Below are positions 14,401-24,703 of a stretch of 63,713 nucleotides of DNA, one piece after another. The position numbers were made by a program, and so were the translations under genes. The notes below the pieces were generated by a model, which was not told where the DNA came from, did not search any database, and was given only the letters and a program-made list of their open reading frames with translations. Position 1 is the stretch's first letter. Each line of letters starts with the position of its first letter. The DNA is from Cylindrobasidium torrendii FP15055 ss-10. Taxonomy: Eukaryota; Basidiomycota; Agaricomycetes; Agaricales; Physalacriaceae. Location: NCBI GenBank assembly GCA_000934385.1, contig KN880570.1, positions 1 through 63,713 on the forward strand, written 5' to 3'.

Positions 14401-14955
14401 TGGAGGTGGCCCACAACCGCGACATTGCGAATCATCTCGGGAAACCCAGTCATGTTCAACAAAAACCTTCAAGCCGCTTAGTCTCATGTTTGACACACAG
14501 AATACAATGAGACGCACCCCTTGTCGTAGCGCGTCTCGGGCAAGTCTTTCTCCTCGACTGTCCATTTGCGTACTTTAATCGGAGCAATAATGGGTTCGGT
14601 AAGCGGCTGCGCGTCTTCTTCCTGTACCATCGTTTCTACATCCTCCCCATACACGTCCGAAGCCGATGGGTAGTACTGCTTATCCTCATGTAGGACCACA
14701 GCGTTGTGTACAGGGTCTGCAGACGCGTTCAGTCAGAGAGGAGTGTTAGTTGGCGGGACACACACCATCTACTTCCATAAGCGCACTGTCATCCCCACCA
14801 CCCATTTGGACGTCTTCGTCAAATCCTTCGAGTGGTGCCGCGCTCCCGGACGGCGCGCCATACGCCGGCACCTGACCAATATCATCTTCGTCGTCTGAGT
14901 CGAGGTCTCCACCAATGTAGTTCCCGAACTCGTCGTAATCATCCATGGACGCCAT
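11423..14955 (-). CDS. SNU114: U5 snRNP GTPase Snu114 (EFTUD2/Cwf10), spliceosome component
   Basis: An EF-2-like GTPase that controls unwinding of U4/U6 and disassembly of the spliceosome. The N-terminus ([16 protein letters not shown], then an acidic stretch) is diagnostic of Snu114 rather than EF-2. GTPase motifs are visible: [14 protein letters not shown] (P-loop), DTPGHVNF (G3) and NKIDR (G4). EF-2-type domains II-V follow, ending in [20 protein letters not shown] and the short end [15 protein letters not shown], which needs a 3' intron of about 45 bases. Roughly ten short introns interrupt the gene. The start at 14955 was chosen over an upstream in-frame Met because the Snu114 family begins at MAS/MDD. 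It shares a 140-bp region with divergent PFD1. Confidence 0.95.
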
Positions 14956-15095
14956 TTTGTGGTATATGCAACGCCTGGAAAGATGGCTAGGGAAATAGTG
15001 GGGGTGGTGGCGTAAGGCAAGACGCGTACAAATATTTTCCAACTTGGGCAGGAGTCAATGATCGCATCATTGTCGCCGCCTTCCTCTCATTCACC
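14956..15095. promoter_or_regulatory. Shared divergent promoter region SNU114 / PFD1
   Basis: Only 140 bases separate the start codons of two divergent housekeeping genes, so both core promoters and 5' leaders must fit here. No individual element can be named. A few C/T-rich tracts are present. Confidence 0.5.
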
Positions 15096-15661
15096 ATGTC
15101 GCTGTCAGACGATACCCTGAAGAAGGTTTGTACTAGATAGCCCATGGGTAGGATTCGATTTCTCAATACCATTTCCCAGATCCTCTTCCAAATACAAGCG
15201 TCGGCCGTTCAGGCGCAGAAGGATTTCCAACTTTCGCAGCAACAGATCTCAGTGAAAGACCGAGAGCGCAAGAAGCTCGAGCTCACCCTGAAGGAACTAG
15301 GCGCCATGGAAGGGGACGTGAACATGTACAAGGGTGTTGGCAAGATGTGTGTCTGCTGCTTGACGCGTTGCACTTTGCTAATCATGCCAGGTTTATGCGT
15401 GTACCTCGAAAAGAGATGGAGGGCGATTTGGCGAAGCAGGAAAAGGAACTTGCGGACGACATCTCGAACTTAAACAAGAAGGTGTGTCGCGATCATAGTT
15501 TATGGATACATGGGCTCAATTGACACAAGTCGAAATATTTGGAGAAACAATTTAATGAAGCCCAGTCACAACTACGAGACATAGTGGGCATCTCTCTCCT
15601 TCAATACATCTCAAACTGATGCGCCTAATAGTTCCATCACGCACCGAAAGCGGAATCATGA
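15096..15661 (+). CDS. PFD1: Prefoldin subunit 1 (beta-type)
   Basis: A subunit of the hexameric co-chaperone that hands nascent actin and tubulin to the CCT chaperonin. Five exons (15096-15125, 15180-15346, 15391-15481, 15530-15583, 15632-15661) give 123 residues, the normal size. The protein is two helices around a beta hairpin: an N-terminal coiled coil (ASAVQAQKDFQLSQQQISVK then KKLELTLKELGAM), the hairpin YKGVGKMFMRVPRKEM characteristic of Pfd1, and a C-terminal coiled coil (KELADDISNLNKK...KYLEKQFNEAQSQLRDI). All introns are 43-54 bases and phases agree. Confidence 0.93.
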
Positions 15662-16448
15662 TTGACGACCCCTTGCGTGTATCATACTGTATCCATATTC
15701 TTCTCTGCAACCAAGTTTCCAGTCCAATGTGCGACGTCTGTATTTCATCGGAGCCTCTATTCTAGGATTCTGCGATGCTACTGGATACAGATATTGTGGA
15801 AGAGAAATGTCCAGCGATGCCTTGATTCTTACTGAGCTTGTTCAGGTTGTTTAGTGCATAAGCAATCGAGCATCGCACATGAATACATCGGGTAGAATCT
15901 TATGACGAAAGCGACTCCGTGTTTTTCTGCGGACACATACACCCAAGGCAATTTTTCCCAAGCCATAGCTCCGGTCGATTGTAACAATCATAACACTAGA
16001 GCGACTGCGCTACGAAAGGGCATGACGATCGGACGAGAACAATGACGAATTACGTAATGCGGGTATGGAGAGGGCATTGACTTTCTGAGACAGAGACGCT
16101 ATGGCTCGAGCACTCAACAAATATGTGCGCGAAGGCCTGGAATATTTGACAATGAACCTGAAGATAGATGGCCCGGCACAATTTCGATGAACTTAGTGCT
16201 CAACGGATAGCAGCCAGCTCCAAGTTCGAGCATCGAGTCATTCACATAGTGACCTAAGTGATTACTGAGCCTAGCAGTGAGCGAATGTCCATCAAATAAT
16301 ATCAAAAATGCGCTAAACTAATAGAACCCGGCAGCAAGCCCGAGTGTTCGTGCAGTGTCCACCGCAAAAAGAAATGTTCGTAAAAAGTCCAAGAGATGTA
16401 AAAATTGTACCAGCCCCAAACCAATACCATATCAAACGTCAGATAAGC
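15662..16448. other. Intergenic, convergent 3' ends
   Basis: About 790 bases between the stops of PFD1 and the minus-strand wall-protein gene. No coding signal or repeat seen. Probably 3' untranslated regions and spacer. Confidence 0.5.
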
Positions 16449-17138
16449 CTAAGCCAGGTAGACTGCAACTGCGCCAACAACGGCGAGCAGAGCGTGCGAG
16501 ACGCCAACCACCGCGGCGCCATCAGGCTTGTTGTCGTCTCCCTCGGAACCAAGGGCAGTAGCGCTTCCAGATGCCTGACTTCCGGATTTTGTCCCGGTGG
16601 CAGCGCTGCATGCCTGGCATTGGGCGGGACAAACCAGCGAGCTGGGTGTCGATGGCGAACCGGTAGCAGCAGAGCTGGAGTAGATGGTGGGCTCTGTAGC
16701 GGCTGAGCTCGAGTAAGTGGTGGGATCAACCGTGGCAGCTGAGCTGGTGTAAGTGACGGGCTCTGTGGCGGCCGAACTGGTGTAGGTGTGTTCATCGGTG
16801 CTCGCTGATGAGCTCGCGGCAACCACTATGACACTATCGCTGCGCTTTCCAAGAGCCGCGCTACTGTTGGCAGGTGCGGCGGCGGCAGACGAGCTGACGG
16901 AAACGTAGGTGGCTGATGAGCTGGATGCACTGACATAAACAGTGTCGGTGGCAGCCGAACTGCTGGGGTAAACTGTCTCCGTGGGCTCCGCACTGCTGTA
17001 GTACGTCGTTCCGTTGGTGGCGGCGGAGGAAGATGCGCTGAACGGGCAGCATCCTACAGGACAACTGTCGGCGCTGATTGTGGCGGCGGAGGCGCCGATG
17101 GCGACGGCAAGAGTAGTGAACGCGCTGATGAAGAGCAT
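16449..17138 (-). CDS. Ser/Ala/Thr-rich GPI-type cell-wall protein with SSAAT repeats
   Basis: A single exon of 229 residues when started at 17138, where a clean signal peptide begins (MLFISAFTTLAVAIGASA); an in-frame ATG 24 bases upstream is less likely. After a Cys cluster (CPVGCCPF) comes a low-complexity stretch. About six copies of a Tyr-(Ser/Thr)-Ser-Ser-Ala-Ala-Thr unit are spaced 14-17 residues apart and are likely to be heavily O-mannosylated. A possible Kex2-type Lys-Arg site sits in LGKRSD. A second Cys cluster (CPAQCQACS) precedes a small polar region and a terminal hydrophobic tail (GVSHALLAVVGAVAVYLA), as expected for a GPI attachment signal. It probably sits in the cell wall. 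The function is unknown; such proteins evolve fast and often vary in repeat number. Confidence 0.8.
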   Translation of the reverse strand: MLFISAFTTLAVAIGASAATISADSCPVGCCPFSASSSAATNGTTYYSSAEPTETVYPSSSAATDTVYVSASSSSATYVSVSSSAAAAPANSSAALGKRSDSVIVVAASSSASTDEHTYTSSAATEPVTYTSSAATVDPTTYSSSAATEPTIYSSSAATGSPSTPSSLVCPAQCQACSAATGTKSGSQASGSATALGSEGDDNKPDGAAVVGVSHALLAVVGAVAVYLA

Positions 17139-19214
17139 GTTGGCGTGCGTGAAGGTGAGCAAGTGAGGTGTCCGGTAACAGGAGACGAAGATGAAAGAAG
17201 CTAAGGACTGCTGACTCTTTTGGATTCAACGCTAGGTCTTTTATAGCTGATTCGAAGCTGGTCCGAAGGCGTTCTTTGAATGCCTCTTTGCCACTTGCCG
17301 TGCGTTTGTAGGGGAGTGCCTGCCGTGTGCTCTGCGTTCAGGTATGAAAACTCCGGCCTGTTTGTATTGTAAACTTCGAACTTTCTCACCATGATATCGT
17401 GGCTGGCATGCGCCGGGAGATCCCTGATGAGTATTAAGACTTCTGCGGGTGGTTTTCGGTTGTTAAGAACACCTGCGGGTCACACGATAGAACAAGCAAT
17501 GTTGTCTTTCGTCAATCACGAACCGCTCCGTATCGTCGAGCAATTTTCCACCTGTGCTGGTTGAAGACAAGTATGATATGATGTGCCAGGCTTCACTTTT
17601 CTTTTCGTACCAAAATGAACGTCACTGGGCGTAATGATCAGTTGGTGCCCACTCGAAAACGCCGCGACCTTTTCTCCACAATCACAAAGCTCATACCGCA
17701 CCCAATACCTAAGTCAATTACCCTTGCTGTGAGTAGTTTGAAAGGTCAAGGATGCCCGAAGACAGTCCCACGACGAAAGACCCAGACAGAAGCCTGTTTT
17801 GGAATTCAGTCCGAGACACACCCTCAGGATGCTTACCAAAATGTCAAACACTCAGATGGAAAGGTAGATGCCTATTGAGGCAAGCTCGAGCCGGCCTTCT
17901 CTGTCGATGTGAGCTTGTCCCACGCTTTCGGTGTATTTCGACTTGTTTGTAAGTTGGCACTTTAAGCCGATGATCGATATCAAAGCCCACATCATGTTCG
18001 GTCTCTGTATAACTATCGCCAATCTTCTCGGCGACCAAATTCCGTACCCTGGTAGGGTGCTGCGCAGTACCGCTGCACGCTGGTGTTCTATGTCAAGGCC
18101 AACCATGCCCGGTCGAGCACATCAAGCATTAATACGACCAGGAAGTACCCGGGACACTGGAAGATGACGAGGTGACAAACGAAGAGGCAAAGTTCTAACA
18201 ATTTGACACTCACCATCACGCGAAGGGCTGCCTATATCTTAGGTTTAAGGACTTGAGTCCGACTGATCGAAGCAAGAACGAATGACTCATCCTCGCTCGG
18301 CATATACTACTACCTCGGGTAGTTTCATTGTTTCGTAATCATGTAGCCATACTAAGAAGACTATCTACACTGCCATCTCATCTCCTCCCCTCGAATGGGT
18401 GATATCGGGCCCAAGTCAACCTAGGGGGTGGATTTACGTGCACGAATTCGGAATACATAGTTTTGTATCCTGCCTAAGAGGAGAACGGGATCATGGAATT
18501 CCGCATTTTCAAAGGAATGGCATCCCCGATGTACCTTTCTCAAAGCAATGTAAGACATTGCATCCAAATTGGAGGTTGTGCCGCAAGAAATCGACAATCC
18601 GGGGCTGAAGCAAGGAGTCCGCGGACTCTGTCCAGTTACTTGTACTGTACATGCGTCGGCCCAGACCACCTGCCTCAATTAGATTGTTTGATTTCAAGTG
18701 AGTATTTCATAGCAGATGCATCGGATGATGCGTGTTGAGTGATTACTGAGAAGAGCAAAACCGTTCTACGCCACACTGCACGGCCATCACCGGAATCGAT
18801 CGTTCGAAGATCACTTCCGTCAAATTTTCATTTCTCATCCTCGCACTCAAGTCAAATTGCAGCTGGCCAACTTTGTCCACGATTCAGCTGTGCCAAAGCA
18901 GTGCGTAAAGGGATTGGACATCTCAGCGCTCTTGTTCATTCCTTATGTTTATGCCTTGGATTGGCAGAGCCGGTAGTTCATACATCCACAAATGCATTTG
19001 TTTTTTACGAGCTTGCGCACCCACTGCAAGACTTTATTACCCCGTTAACTCATCATGACGCGCTGAGGTGCCCGCTACTGTGCTGGACGCCCGCAATTCA
19101 GACGGCCGCTAAGCTAACGCAAATCGTTGAGCGTTGATCACCGTCGCGGTAAATCCATGCGTTCATATTAAAACATACCACTTCCAGGACCGGCACAATC
19201 CATCTACTCCACCC
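17139..19214. other. Large intergenic region without supported genes
   Basis: About 2 kb upstream of the wall-protein gene and of the first paraoxonase-like gene. The short open frames on both strands have no family signature, no splice logic and no codon pattern like the neighbours. It may include long promoters or a noncoding transcript. Nothing specific is visible. Confidence 0.5.
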
Positions 19215-20617
19215 ATGCTCCTCCCTCTACTCACGACGTTTGCCATTGGCGCTGGCTACACGGTTCTCAACCCATTACTCAAGACTCACGGTCCTTTCTA
19301 CAAAGCACACAACTTCGGGCGTCCAGAAACATGCACGATTTATGACCAAGTAGAGGGTTGCGAGAGTGAGTTGGACTCTTCACTGGCTCGCCTGGTAGCT
19401 CAAGGATCCTTCGTGTAGAAATCTCGTTGCATGCGGACAGCGGGCTGCTTTACTTGGCCTGCACAAACCTTGCACAGCGCCAAGTGTGGATGAATCCAAC
19501 AACAGAGCTTCCTTTAGCCAAGGGTGTCGAGACCAACTATGTCACCATCTTCGACCCTGTCAAAGGCGACTTCACGCCTGTGGAATTGAGGGGACTGGAC
19601 CGAACGCGTTCCGTTGCATTCCACGGCATGGACGTTGTTCCAGTCGAGGGCTCAAAGGACGAACTCTACATTTACCTCGTCGACCATCACTTGTACGCGG
19701 ATGGAACCCCGCCCATCGAAGCCTATGACTCGGCGGTAGAGGTGTACAAGACGAAGGTTGGTAGCAACACGGCCGACCTCGTTTGGACTGTGCCCCGGAA
19801 CGATGCGCTGGTAACCCCGAATGAGGTTGTTGGCTCCGGCGATGCCAAGAGCTTTTACTTCACCAACGATGCGGAACATCCTGAGCGTGCTGATAGTCCA
19901 GTGCGTCTATTCTCGTGCCTGCCCTCACCTACTGAAATGGCGCTAGTTCGATGCCCTCCGACAGTATATCAACCCGCGGGCTTCGATTGGCTACTGTCAC
20001 GTCGACGAAGGCTGCAAAATAATCATGGATGGCCTCCTCAAACCAAACGGTCTTGCCACAACCGGAAATGGCACGTTCTACATTGTCGACTCCCTGTGGA
20101 CTGATGTGATTATTGCGGAACAACGAGAGGACGGCAAGCTCGTTCAAGTTGATACCATTCCCACCGAAACGATATCAGACAACGTCTCCATCGATGAGCA
20201 GGGCTCCGTGTGGATTGCAGGTGCGTGATTCTGAATCAAGGCAAGAAAGTAAAACCTGACCGCTACTTCAAAGGTCTCCCCAACACTATTGTAGCTGTCA
20301 AAGGCATGCGGGATGTGCGAACCCGCGTCCCCTCTCGCTTCATCCGCGCCTCGGTCGGAACTGCGCCCAATGAGAAATACCATGTCGAAAACGTGCGCCT
20401 TTCGATTCCATTTCGTACGCCGACCGCTGACAGTATTCAAGATACTTCAGGATGACGGACAGCTTCTGCCTTTCCAGACGACTGTTGTACACGACTCGCG
20501 CAGACATAAGCTTTATGCTCATGGTGAGTTTTCCCCTCAGCTATCCGTTCCCGCAAGCTCATCAGCAACTACACAGGTCTCATCTCCCCATGGCTCACTG
20601 CCTGTGACTTCCCATAA
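19215..20617 (+). CDS. Paraoxonase/arylesterase-like enzyme, tandem copy 1
   Basis: Six exons (19215-19365, 19419-19900, 19947-20220, 20274-20392, 20442-20523, 20577-20617) add up to 382 residues. It is a six-bladed beta-propeller esterase of the PON family: a hydrophobic N-terminal anchor or signal (MLLPLLTTFAIGAGYTVL), SGLLYLACTN, FHGMDVVP, TPNEVVGSGDAKSFYFTND (the Asn that binds Ca2+ in PON1), PNGLATTGNGTFYI (another Ca2+-ligand Asn) and the ending KLYAHG. These enzymes hydrolyse lactones, aryl esters or organophosphates; the substrate here is unknown. Unlike copies 2 and 3 it has no intron after the TIPT segment. The N-terminus suggests secretion or a membrane-anchored ectodomain. Confidence 0.88.
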
Positions 20618-20792
20618 ACGTCGCCTGATCTAACTTGCATAAAGGATATCCTAGAGTACTTTAAATTTTGCGTAATGTGAGCGACATTCAGCAGATTGAT
20701 ATAGGGCCTCGTGACGCAGCATTTAGTGGACGCCACAATACGACCTATAAGACTTGGAGTGGACCCCGGGTGCATCTTTCCTTAGGCCCACC

Positions 20793-22311
20793 ATGACCTC
20801 TCCTCTTCTGATTATAAGCGCGCTGACCGTCCCGCTATCTGCCCTTTTGTACCAGTTCTATGCCGCGCCCTTCATCACTTCATTAGGCGTTTTCCGCACC
20901 ATTCACCCAGTAAACCCCGAATGGTTCACCTCCAATTGTCAAACGAATTCCGAGAGACAGAATTGTGAGAGTACGTCCCGGCCTTCCTCTGAGGGTAACG
21001 TAGCACAGGCTGACCTAGCGTTGTGTACAGAGATAGTATTGCACCAAGAGAGCGGCCTGGTCTACATGGCGTGCGCCAGCATTGAACAACGCTGGCGCTG
21101 GCTGAATGGTATGCCCGAGCAAGCACCTGCCGCAGGAGACATCACGCACCTTGCCATTTACGACCCCGCGACCCAATCTACTCGGCGCGTGACCCTTGAT
21201 GGGTTCGATATGTCGCGGACGATTATTTTCCATGGCATGGACGTCGTCCCGGATGAGTCGGGTGCCGCGGTCTACATCTACCTCGTTCATCATCGCATGC
21301 CAGTGGAAGGCACCCCAATGGCTCTCGGATATTACGACTCTGCCATCGAGGTATTCGAATCGAAGGTTGGGAGTACGAACGCGAAGCATCTACATACTTT
21401 CTCACGCAACAACGTTCTACTAACACCAAATGATGTGGTGGGATCCAATGACGGGAAGAGCGTGTACTTCACGAACGATGGAAGCAAGGCTGCCCCACGA
21501 AGGGGTGGTTCTCTCGTCAGTACCACGCCTCATCACAAAAGATTCGCTTCTGGCTAACTCAGCTTGACCCACGCAGGGCCATCTCTTGTCCGATCTATTT
21601 GCTCCATCCTTGACCGTGGGATACTGTCATTCTGTGGATGGATGCAAAGTCGCGTTGGGGGGGCTCACTTCACCGAACGGCATTGCTACAAGCGGGAACG
21701 GCACGCTCTACATCGCCAGCTCTCTCGTCTCCGGCCTTCTCGTTACGCAAAGACTGGATGACAATACTCTTGCCCGTATCGAAACGATCCCTACAGGTCG
21801 GTTCCTGCCCTACTGTTAATACTAAATCGCTAAGCACTCGTCCTAGAACAAGCTACTGACAACTTGTCTGTCGACGGTGATGGAGCGATCTGGGGAGCTG
21901 GTTAGCCTTCGCGTCGCGCGATGTGATCACTGAAGACTAACCAATACACTACAGGCCTACCTCGTCTCCTGCCAGACTGTCAGTCGGCCTTCGATAACAT
22001 CACATTCCCCGTTCCACACTGGACCGTCAAAGCACATCTGAATCAGGTCTCTACACCGGGCAACAAATACAATGTCCAGAAGGTTGGGAAATGCAAATGC
22101 ACTGTCTTGCCCATAAAATTCCGATTGTTAAAAAAGTACAGGTTGTAGAAGATGATGGACACAAGCTCAGGTTTATTACAACCGTAGCGTATGACAGCAA
22201 GCGCTCGAAGCTCTACATCCATGGTACGTGTGTCTTCTTAGCGTAGCTGCAGTATCTTAACACCGCTTAGGGCTATCTACGCCTTATTTAACGGTTTGTG
22301 ACTACTCGTAA
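20793..22311 (+). CDS. Paraoxonase/arylesterase-like enzyme, tandem copy 2
   Basis: Seven exons (20793-20970, 21031-21515, 21577-21796, 21847-21900, 21955-22082, 22142-22223, 22271-22311) give 395 residues without a stop or frameshift. The same landmarks as copy 1 are present: N-terminal hydrophobic helix, CEKIVLHQESGLVYMAC, FHGMDVVPDE, LTPNDVVGSNDGKSVYFTND, SPNGIATSGNGTLYI and KLYIHG. It starts 175 bases after the stop of copy 1 and has the same orientation, as expected for tandem duplication. The intron at 21797-21846, absent from copy 1, is shared with copy 3. Putative Ca2+-binding Asn residues are kept, so the protein is likely active. Confidence 0.88.
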
Positions 22312-22501
22312 CTCAACCGTTGAAGGGACTGTGCAAATAATAATGTAGAAATACTTACATGTATTACTATCTCAGCATGCCCGCTACCTCTAACATCAAA
22401 ATCAAAATCGATGTCGCGCAACTCGTGTCACGGGGTCGCGTATCGACATCACGCGATGATCTCCACGGTCCGAGGCAACGTGTTTGGATTCTCTTTCCGC
22501 C

Positions 22502-24022
22502 ATGACGCCCCCATGGCTTTTCTTTACTGCAATCACAGCTTTGCTATGCGCTGGTTTCGCACAACTGTTCATAATGCCAATCCTGACAGCTGCGGGCACG
22601 TTCCGGGTCATTGCACCCCTCAGTAAGGAATTCAAATCGAAATGTACACAATTCCCTGAAATACGGGCACAGGGATGTGAAAGTTCGTCTTCATTTGTGG
22701 GCATTCATTAGCTAGATGCTGAAGAGTACCAGAACTATCTCTTCACGCCGAAACTGGGTTGTTGTACATGGCTTGTGGCAATGTCGAGGGTCGGATGCGT
22801 TGGATGCAAGGATCCGCTGAACGCCTTACCGGCGTGGACGACATCAGCTATCTAGTCATGTACGATCCATCTAAGCCTCGGTCCCATGCTTTTCAGCGCG
22901 TCCGCCTCGACGGATTTGATGATCCTCGCACAGTGGCTTTCCACGGAATGGATGTTGTACCTTCCTCTGAAAACAGCAACGAGGTGTTCATCTACCTTGT
23001 CAACCACAGAATGCCTATAGAGGGTACGCCAAAGGAACTTGGGACATACGACTCCGCAATCGAGGTGTTCAAGTCGACCGTGGGGAGTAACACTGCGAAG
23101 CATATCCACACTTTTTTGCGCAACGACGTATTGCGGTTACCGAACGATGTCTCCGGCTCACCGGATGGAACGAGTGTGTACTTCACCACAAACTTTGATG
23201 CAAGTGTTCGCGACCCCAATGTGAGCCATCGCCACCGTATCCTAACTGAGGCTGCTAGTTGAAAATCAGTAGCTGGTGTTTCTCCATCAAATTGTGTCTC
23301 CGTCCATGACAGTGGGGTTTTGCCATGTTGACAGCGGCTGCAAGAATGCACTTACCGGGTTAAGTCTGCCAAATGGCATTGTGACCAACGGCAACGGAAC
23401 CTACTATGTCGCAAGCGTCCTCAAGCAGGGTTACATTGTTGCAGAAAGGCAGGAAGATGATACTCTTGTTTACACCGAGACCATTCCAACAGGTATGCAG
23501 AGCGCATTGGGCGGTAGCGTGCTGAACTCACGAACTTGATTTATCATCTTAGAACATCTCGGTGATGATAATTTGACCCTCGATGAGAACGGCGCCCTTT
23601 GGTCTGCAGGTATGCACCTTATCTATCAAACCATCAATACCAGGTCAAAACCAGTCTCCGTAGCCCTCCTCCGTCTCGCAGACATAGGCAAAGGTATGAA
23701 GAATGCAACCTTTCCTTCCCCGTCAGGCGCCGTCAGAATCAGCATCAACACTGGACTGGATTCTTTTTACGGCGCAAAATACAATGTTGAGAACGTATGG
23801 TTCTCTCTTCGGATTTGCACGATGTGTTTTACTAATGAAACCGATTCAAGGTTGTGGAGGACGACGGGTCATTCTTGAGCTATATCACAACCATAGCTCA
23901 CGACAGCAGGCGAGGAAAGCTCTATTTCCATGGTATGTATCCTTCATATTCCTGCGGTTCTGGTTAAACTTAGCCTCTTAGGTCTCATGACGCCCTTCTT
24001 AACTGAGTGTACATATCCGTAG
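22502..24022 (+). CDS. Paraoxonase/arylesterase-like enzyme, tandem copy 3
   Basis: Seven exons (22502-22682, 22733-23220, 23273-23492, 23553-23609, 23664-23794, 23851-23932, 23982-24022) give 399 residues. Landmarks are an N-terminal hydrophobic helix (PPWLFFTAITALLCAGFAQL), LSLHAETGLLYMACGN, FHGMDVVP, LPNDVSGSPDGTSVYFTTN, LPNGIVTNGNGTYYVAS and KLYFHG. The second Asp of the copy-2 VYFTND segment is replaced (VYFTTNFD), which could touch the active site. Exon layout equals copy 2, so 2 and 3 are probably the closest pair. Its stop lies 220 bases before the hAT element. Confidence 0.87.
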
Positions 24023-24108
24023 ATTGCAGAATCCCAGTAACGGCACACAATCTACGCATGCATCGACAAACTGACATCGCGAATTGCTGTCATAGGCGCG
24101 CTCGATAG

Positions 24109-24249
24109 ATCTGCTTTCTACAGCACTATAATGCCTTCTCTGTGTCCTTCGCGGTGGTGCTGACAGTCTTTGTCTACATCTTTGGGACATTGTTGTTTTC
24201 TCTGATCGAGATCAGGAAGATGTGCCATCATGTTGCCGACGGTTCACGT
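24109..24249 (+). pseudogene. Membrane-helix open frame apparently split by the hAT element
   Basis: After a possible acceptor (CTACAG, 24118-24123) the frame CAC TAT AAT ... is open up to the first codon of the transposon. It encodes a strong hydrophobic helix (AFSVSFAVVLTVFVYIFGTL, then LFSLIEIRK). If the element and one target-site copy are removed, the frame continues unbroken from 28350 to a TAA at 28472, for 41 more residues. This suggests, but does not prove, that the transposon landed in an exon. No upstream exon was identified, and chance is possible. Confidence 0.3.
24242..24249 (+). repeat. Left target-site duplication of the hAT element (GTTCACGT)
   Basis: The 8 bases GTTCACGT just before the left end of the element are repeated exactly at 28342-28349 after its right end. 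Eight bases is the hallmark length for hAT insertion. A perfect match argues for a fairly recent insertion. Confidence 0.95.
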
Positions 24250-24302
24250 TAGTGTTTCCGTGAGTCGAGTCGACTTCGAGTCGAGTCCGACTCGAGTCGC
24301 CC
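24250..24302 (+). repeat. Left terminal inverted repeat of the hAT element
   Basis: Matches the reverse complement of 28299-28341: the outer 22 bases are identical, and the inner part (GAGTCCGACTCGAGTCGCCC) is also identical after a length difference of about 10 bases. The sequence is rich in the palindromic ACTCGAGT core. Similar GACTCGA units continue inwards to about 24355. Confidence 0.9.
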
Positions 24303-24404
24303 AAAAAGGGAATTTGATGGACTCGAGTTGGACTCGACTCGATACGACTCGACACAATTTGATGCCATGATCAACCTCCGTCGTACCACCATGGGCAAGC
24401 GCCT

Positions 24405-24521
24405 CGACGCGACTTTGCGCCGCCAAAGACAATCGTTGTGCAAGCCTTACAGAACAGCTGTCCAACGGTACCTTCGATCCTGATTGTCTCCTCCGACGCG
24501 ACTTTGCGCCGCCAAAGACAA
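24405..24521 (+). repeat. Captured 58-bp exon fragment between 28-bp direct repeats
   Basis: Bases 24433-24490 are identical to 27463-27520 inside exon 8 of the transposase, in the same orientation. The patch is flanked by two identical 28-base direct repeats (24405-24432 and 24494-24521; CGACGCGACTTTGCGCCGCC...). This lies upstream of the transposase start, so it belongs to the 5' leader or promoter. The layout fits template switching during gap repair after excision. Confidence 0.9.
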
Positions 24522-24703
24522 GAGCTCTCAATGCCAATAACAATTTTATCTTTCGTCATTTTTAGCGTCAGTGAAACCAAAGCGCCAACATCGGATTCGC
24601 GCGCAGCACACCGACAGGTATAAAACACGGCATAGTGGTTGTTAAGCAACTGGCAAGCACTCTCCATTTCTCTGACTCCGGCATACTGCTGCGTTCTTGC
24701 TGA

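Noticed and set aside
24254..24356. Possible CRISPR-like short repeats (GAGTCGAGTC units)
   Set aside because: Units are overlapping palindromes without unique spacers, sit in transposon ends and the organism is a eukaryote.
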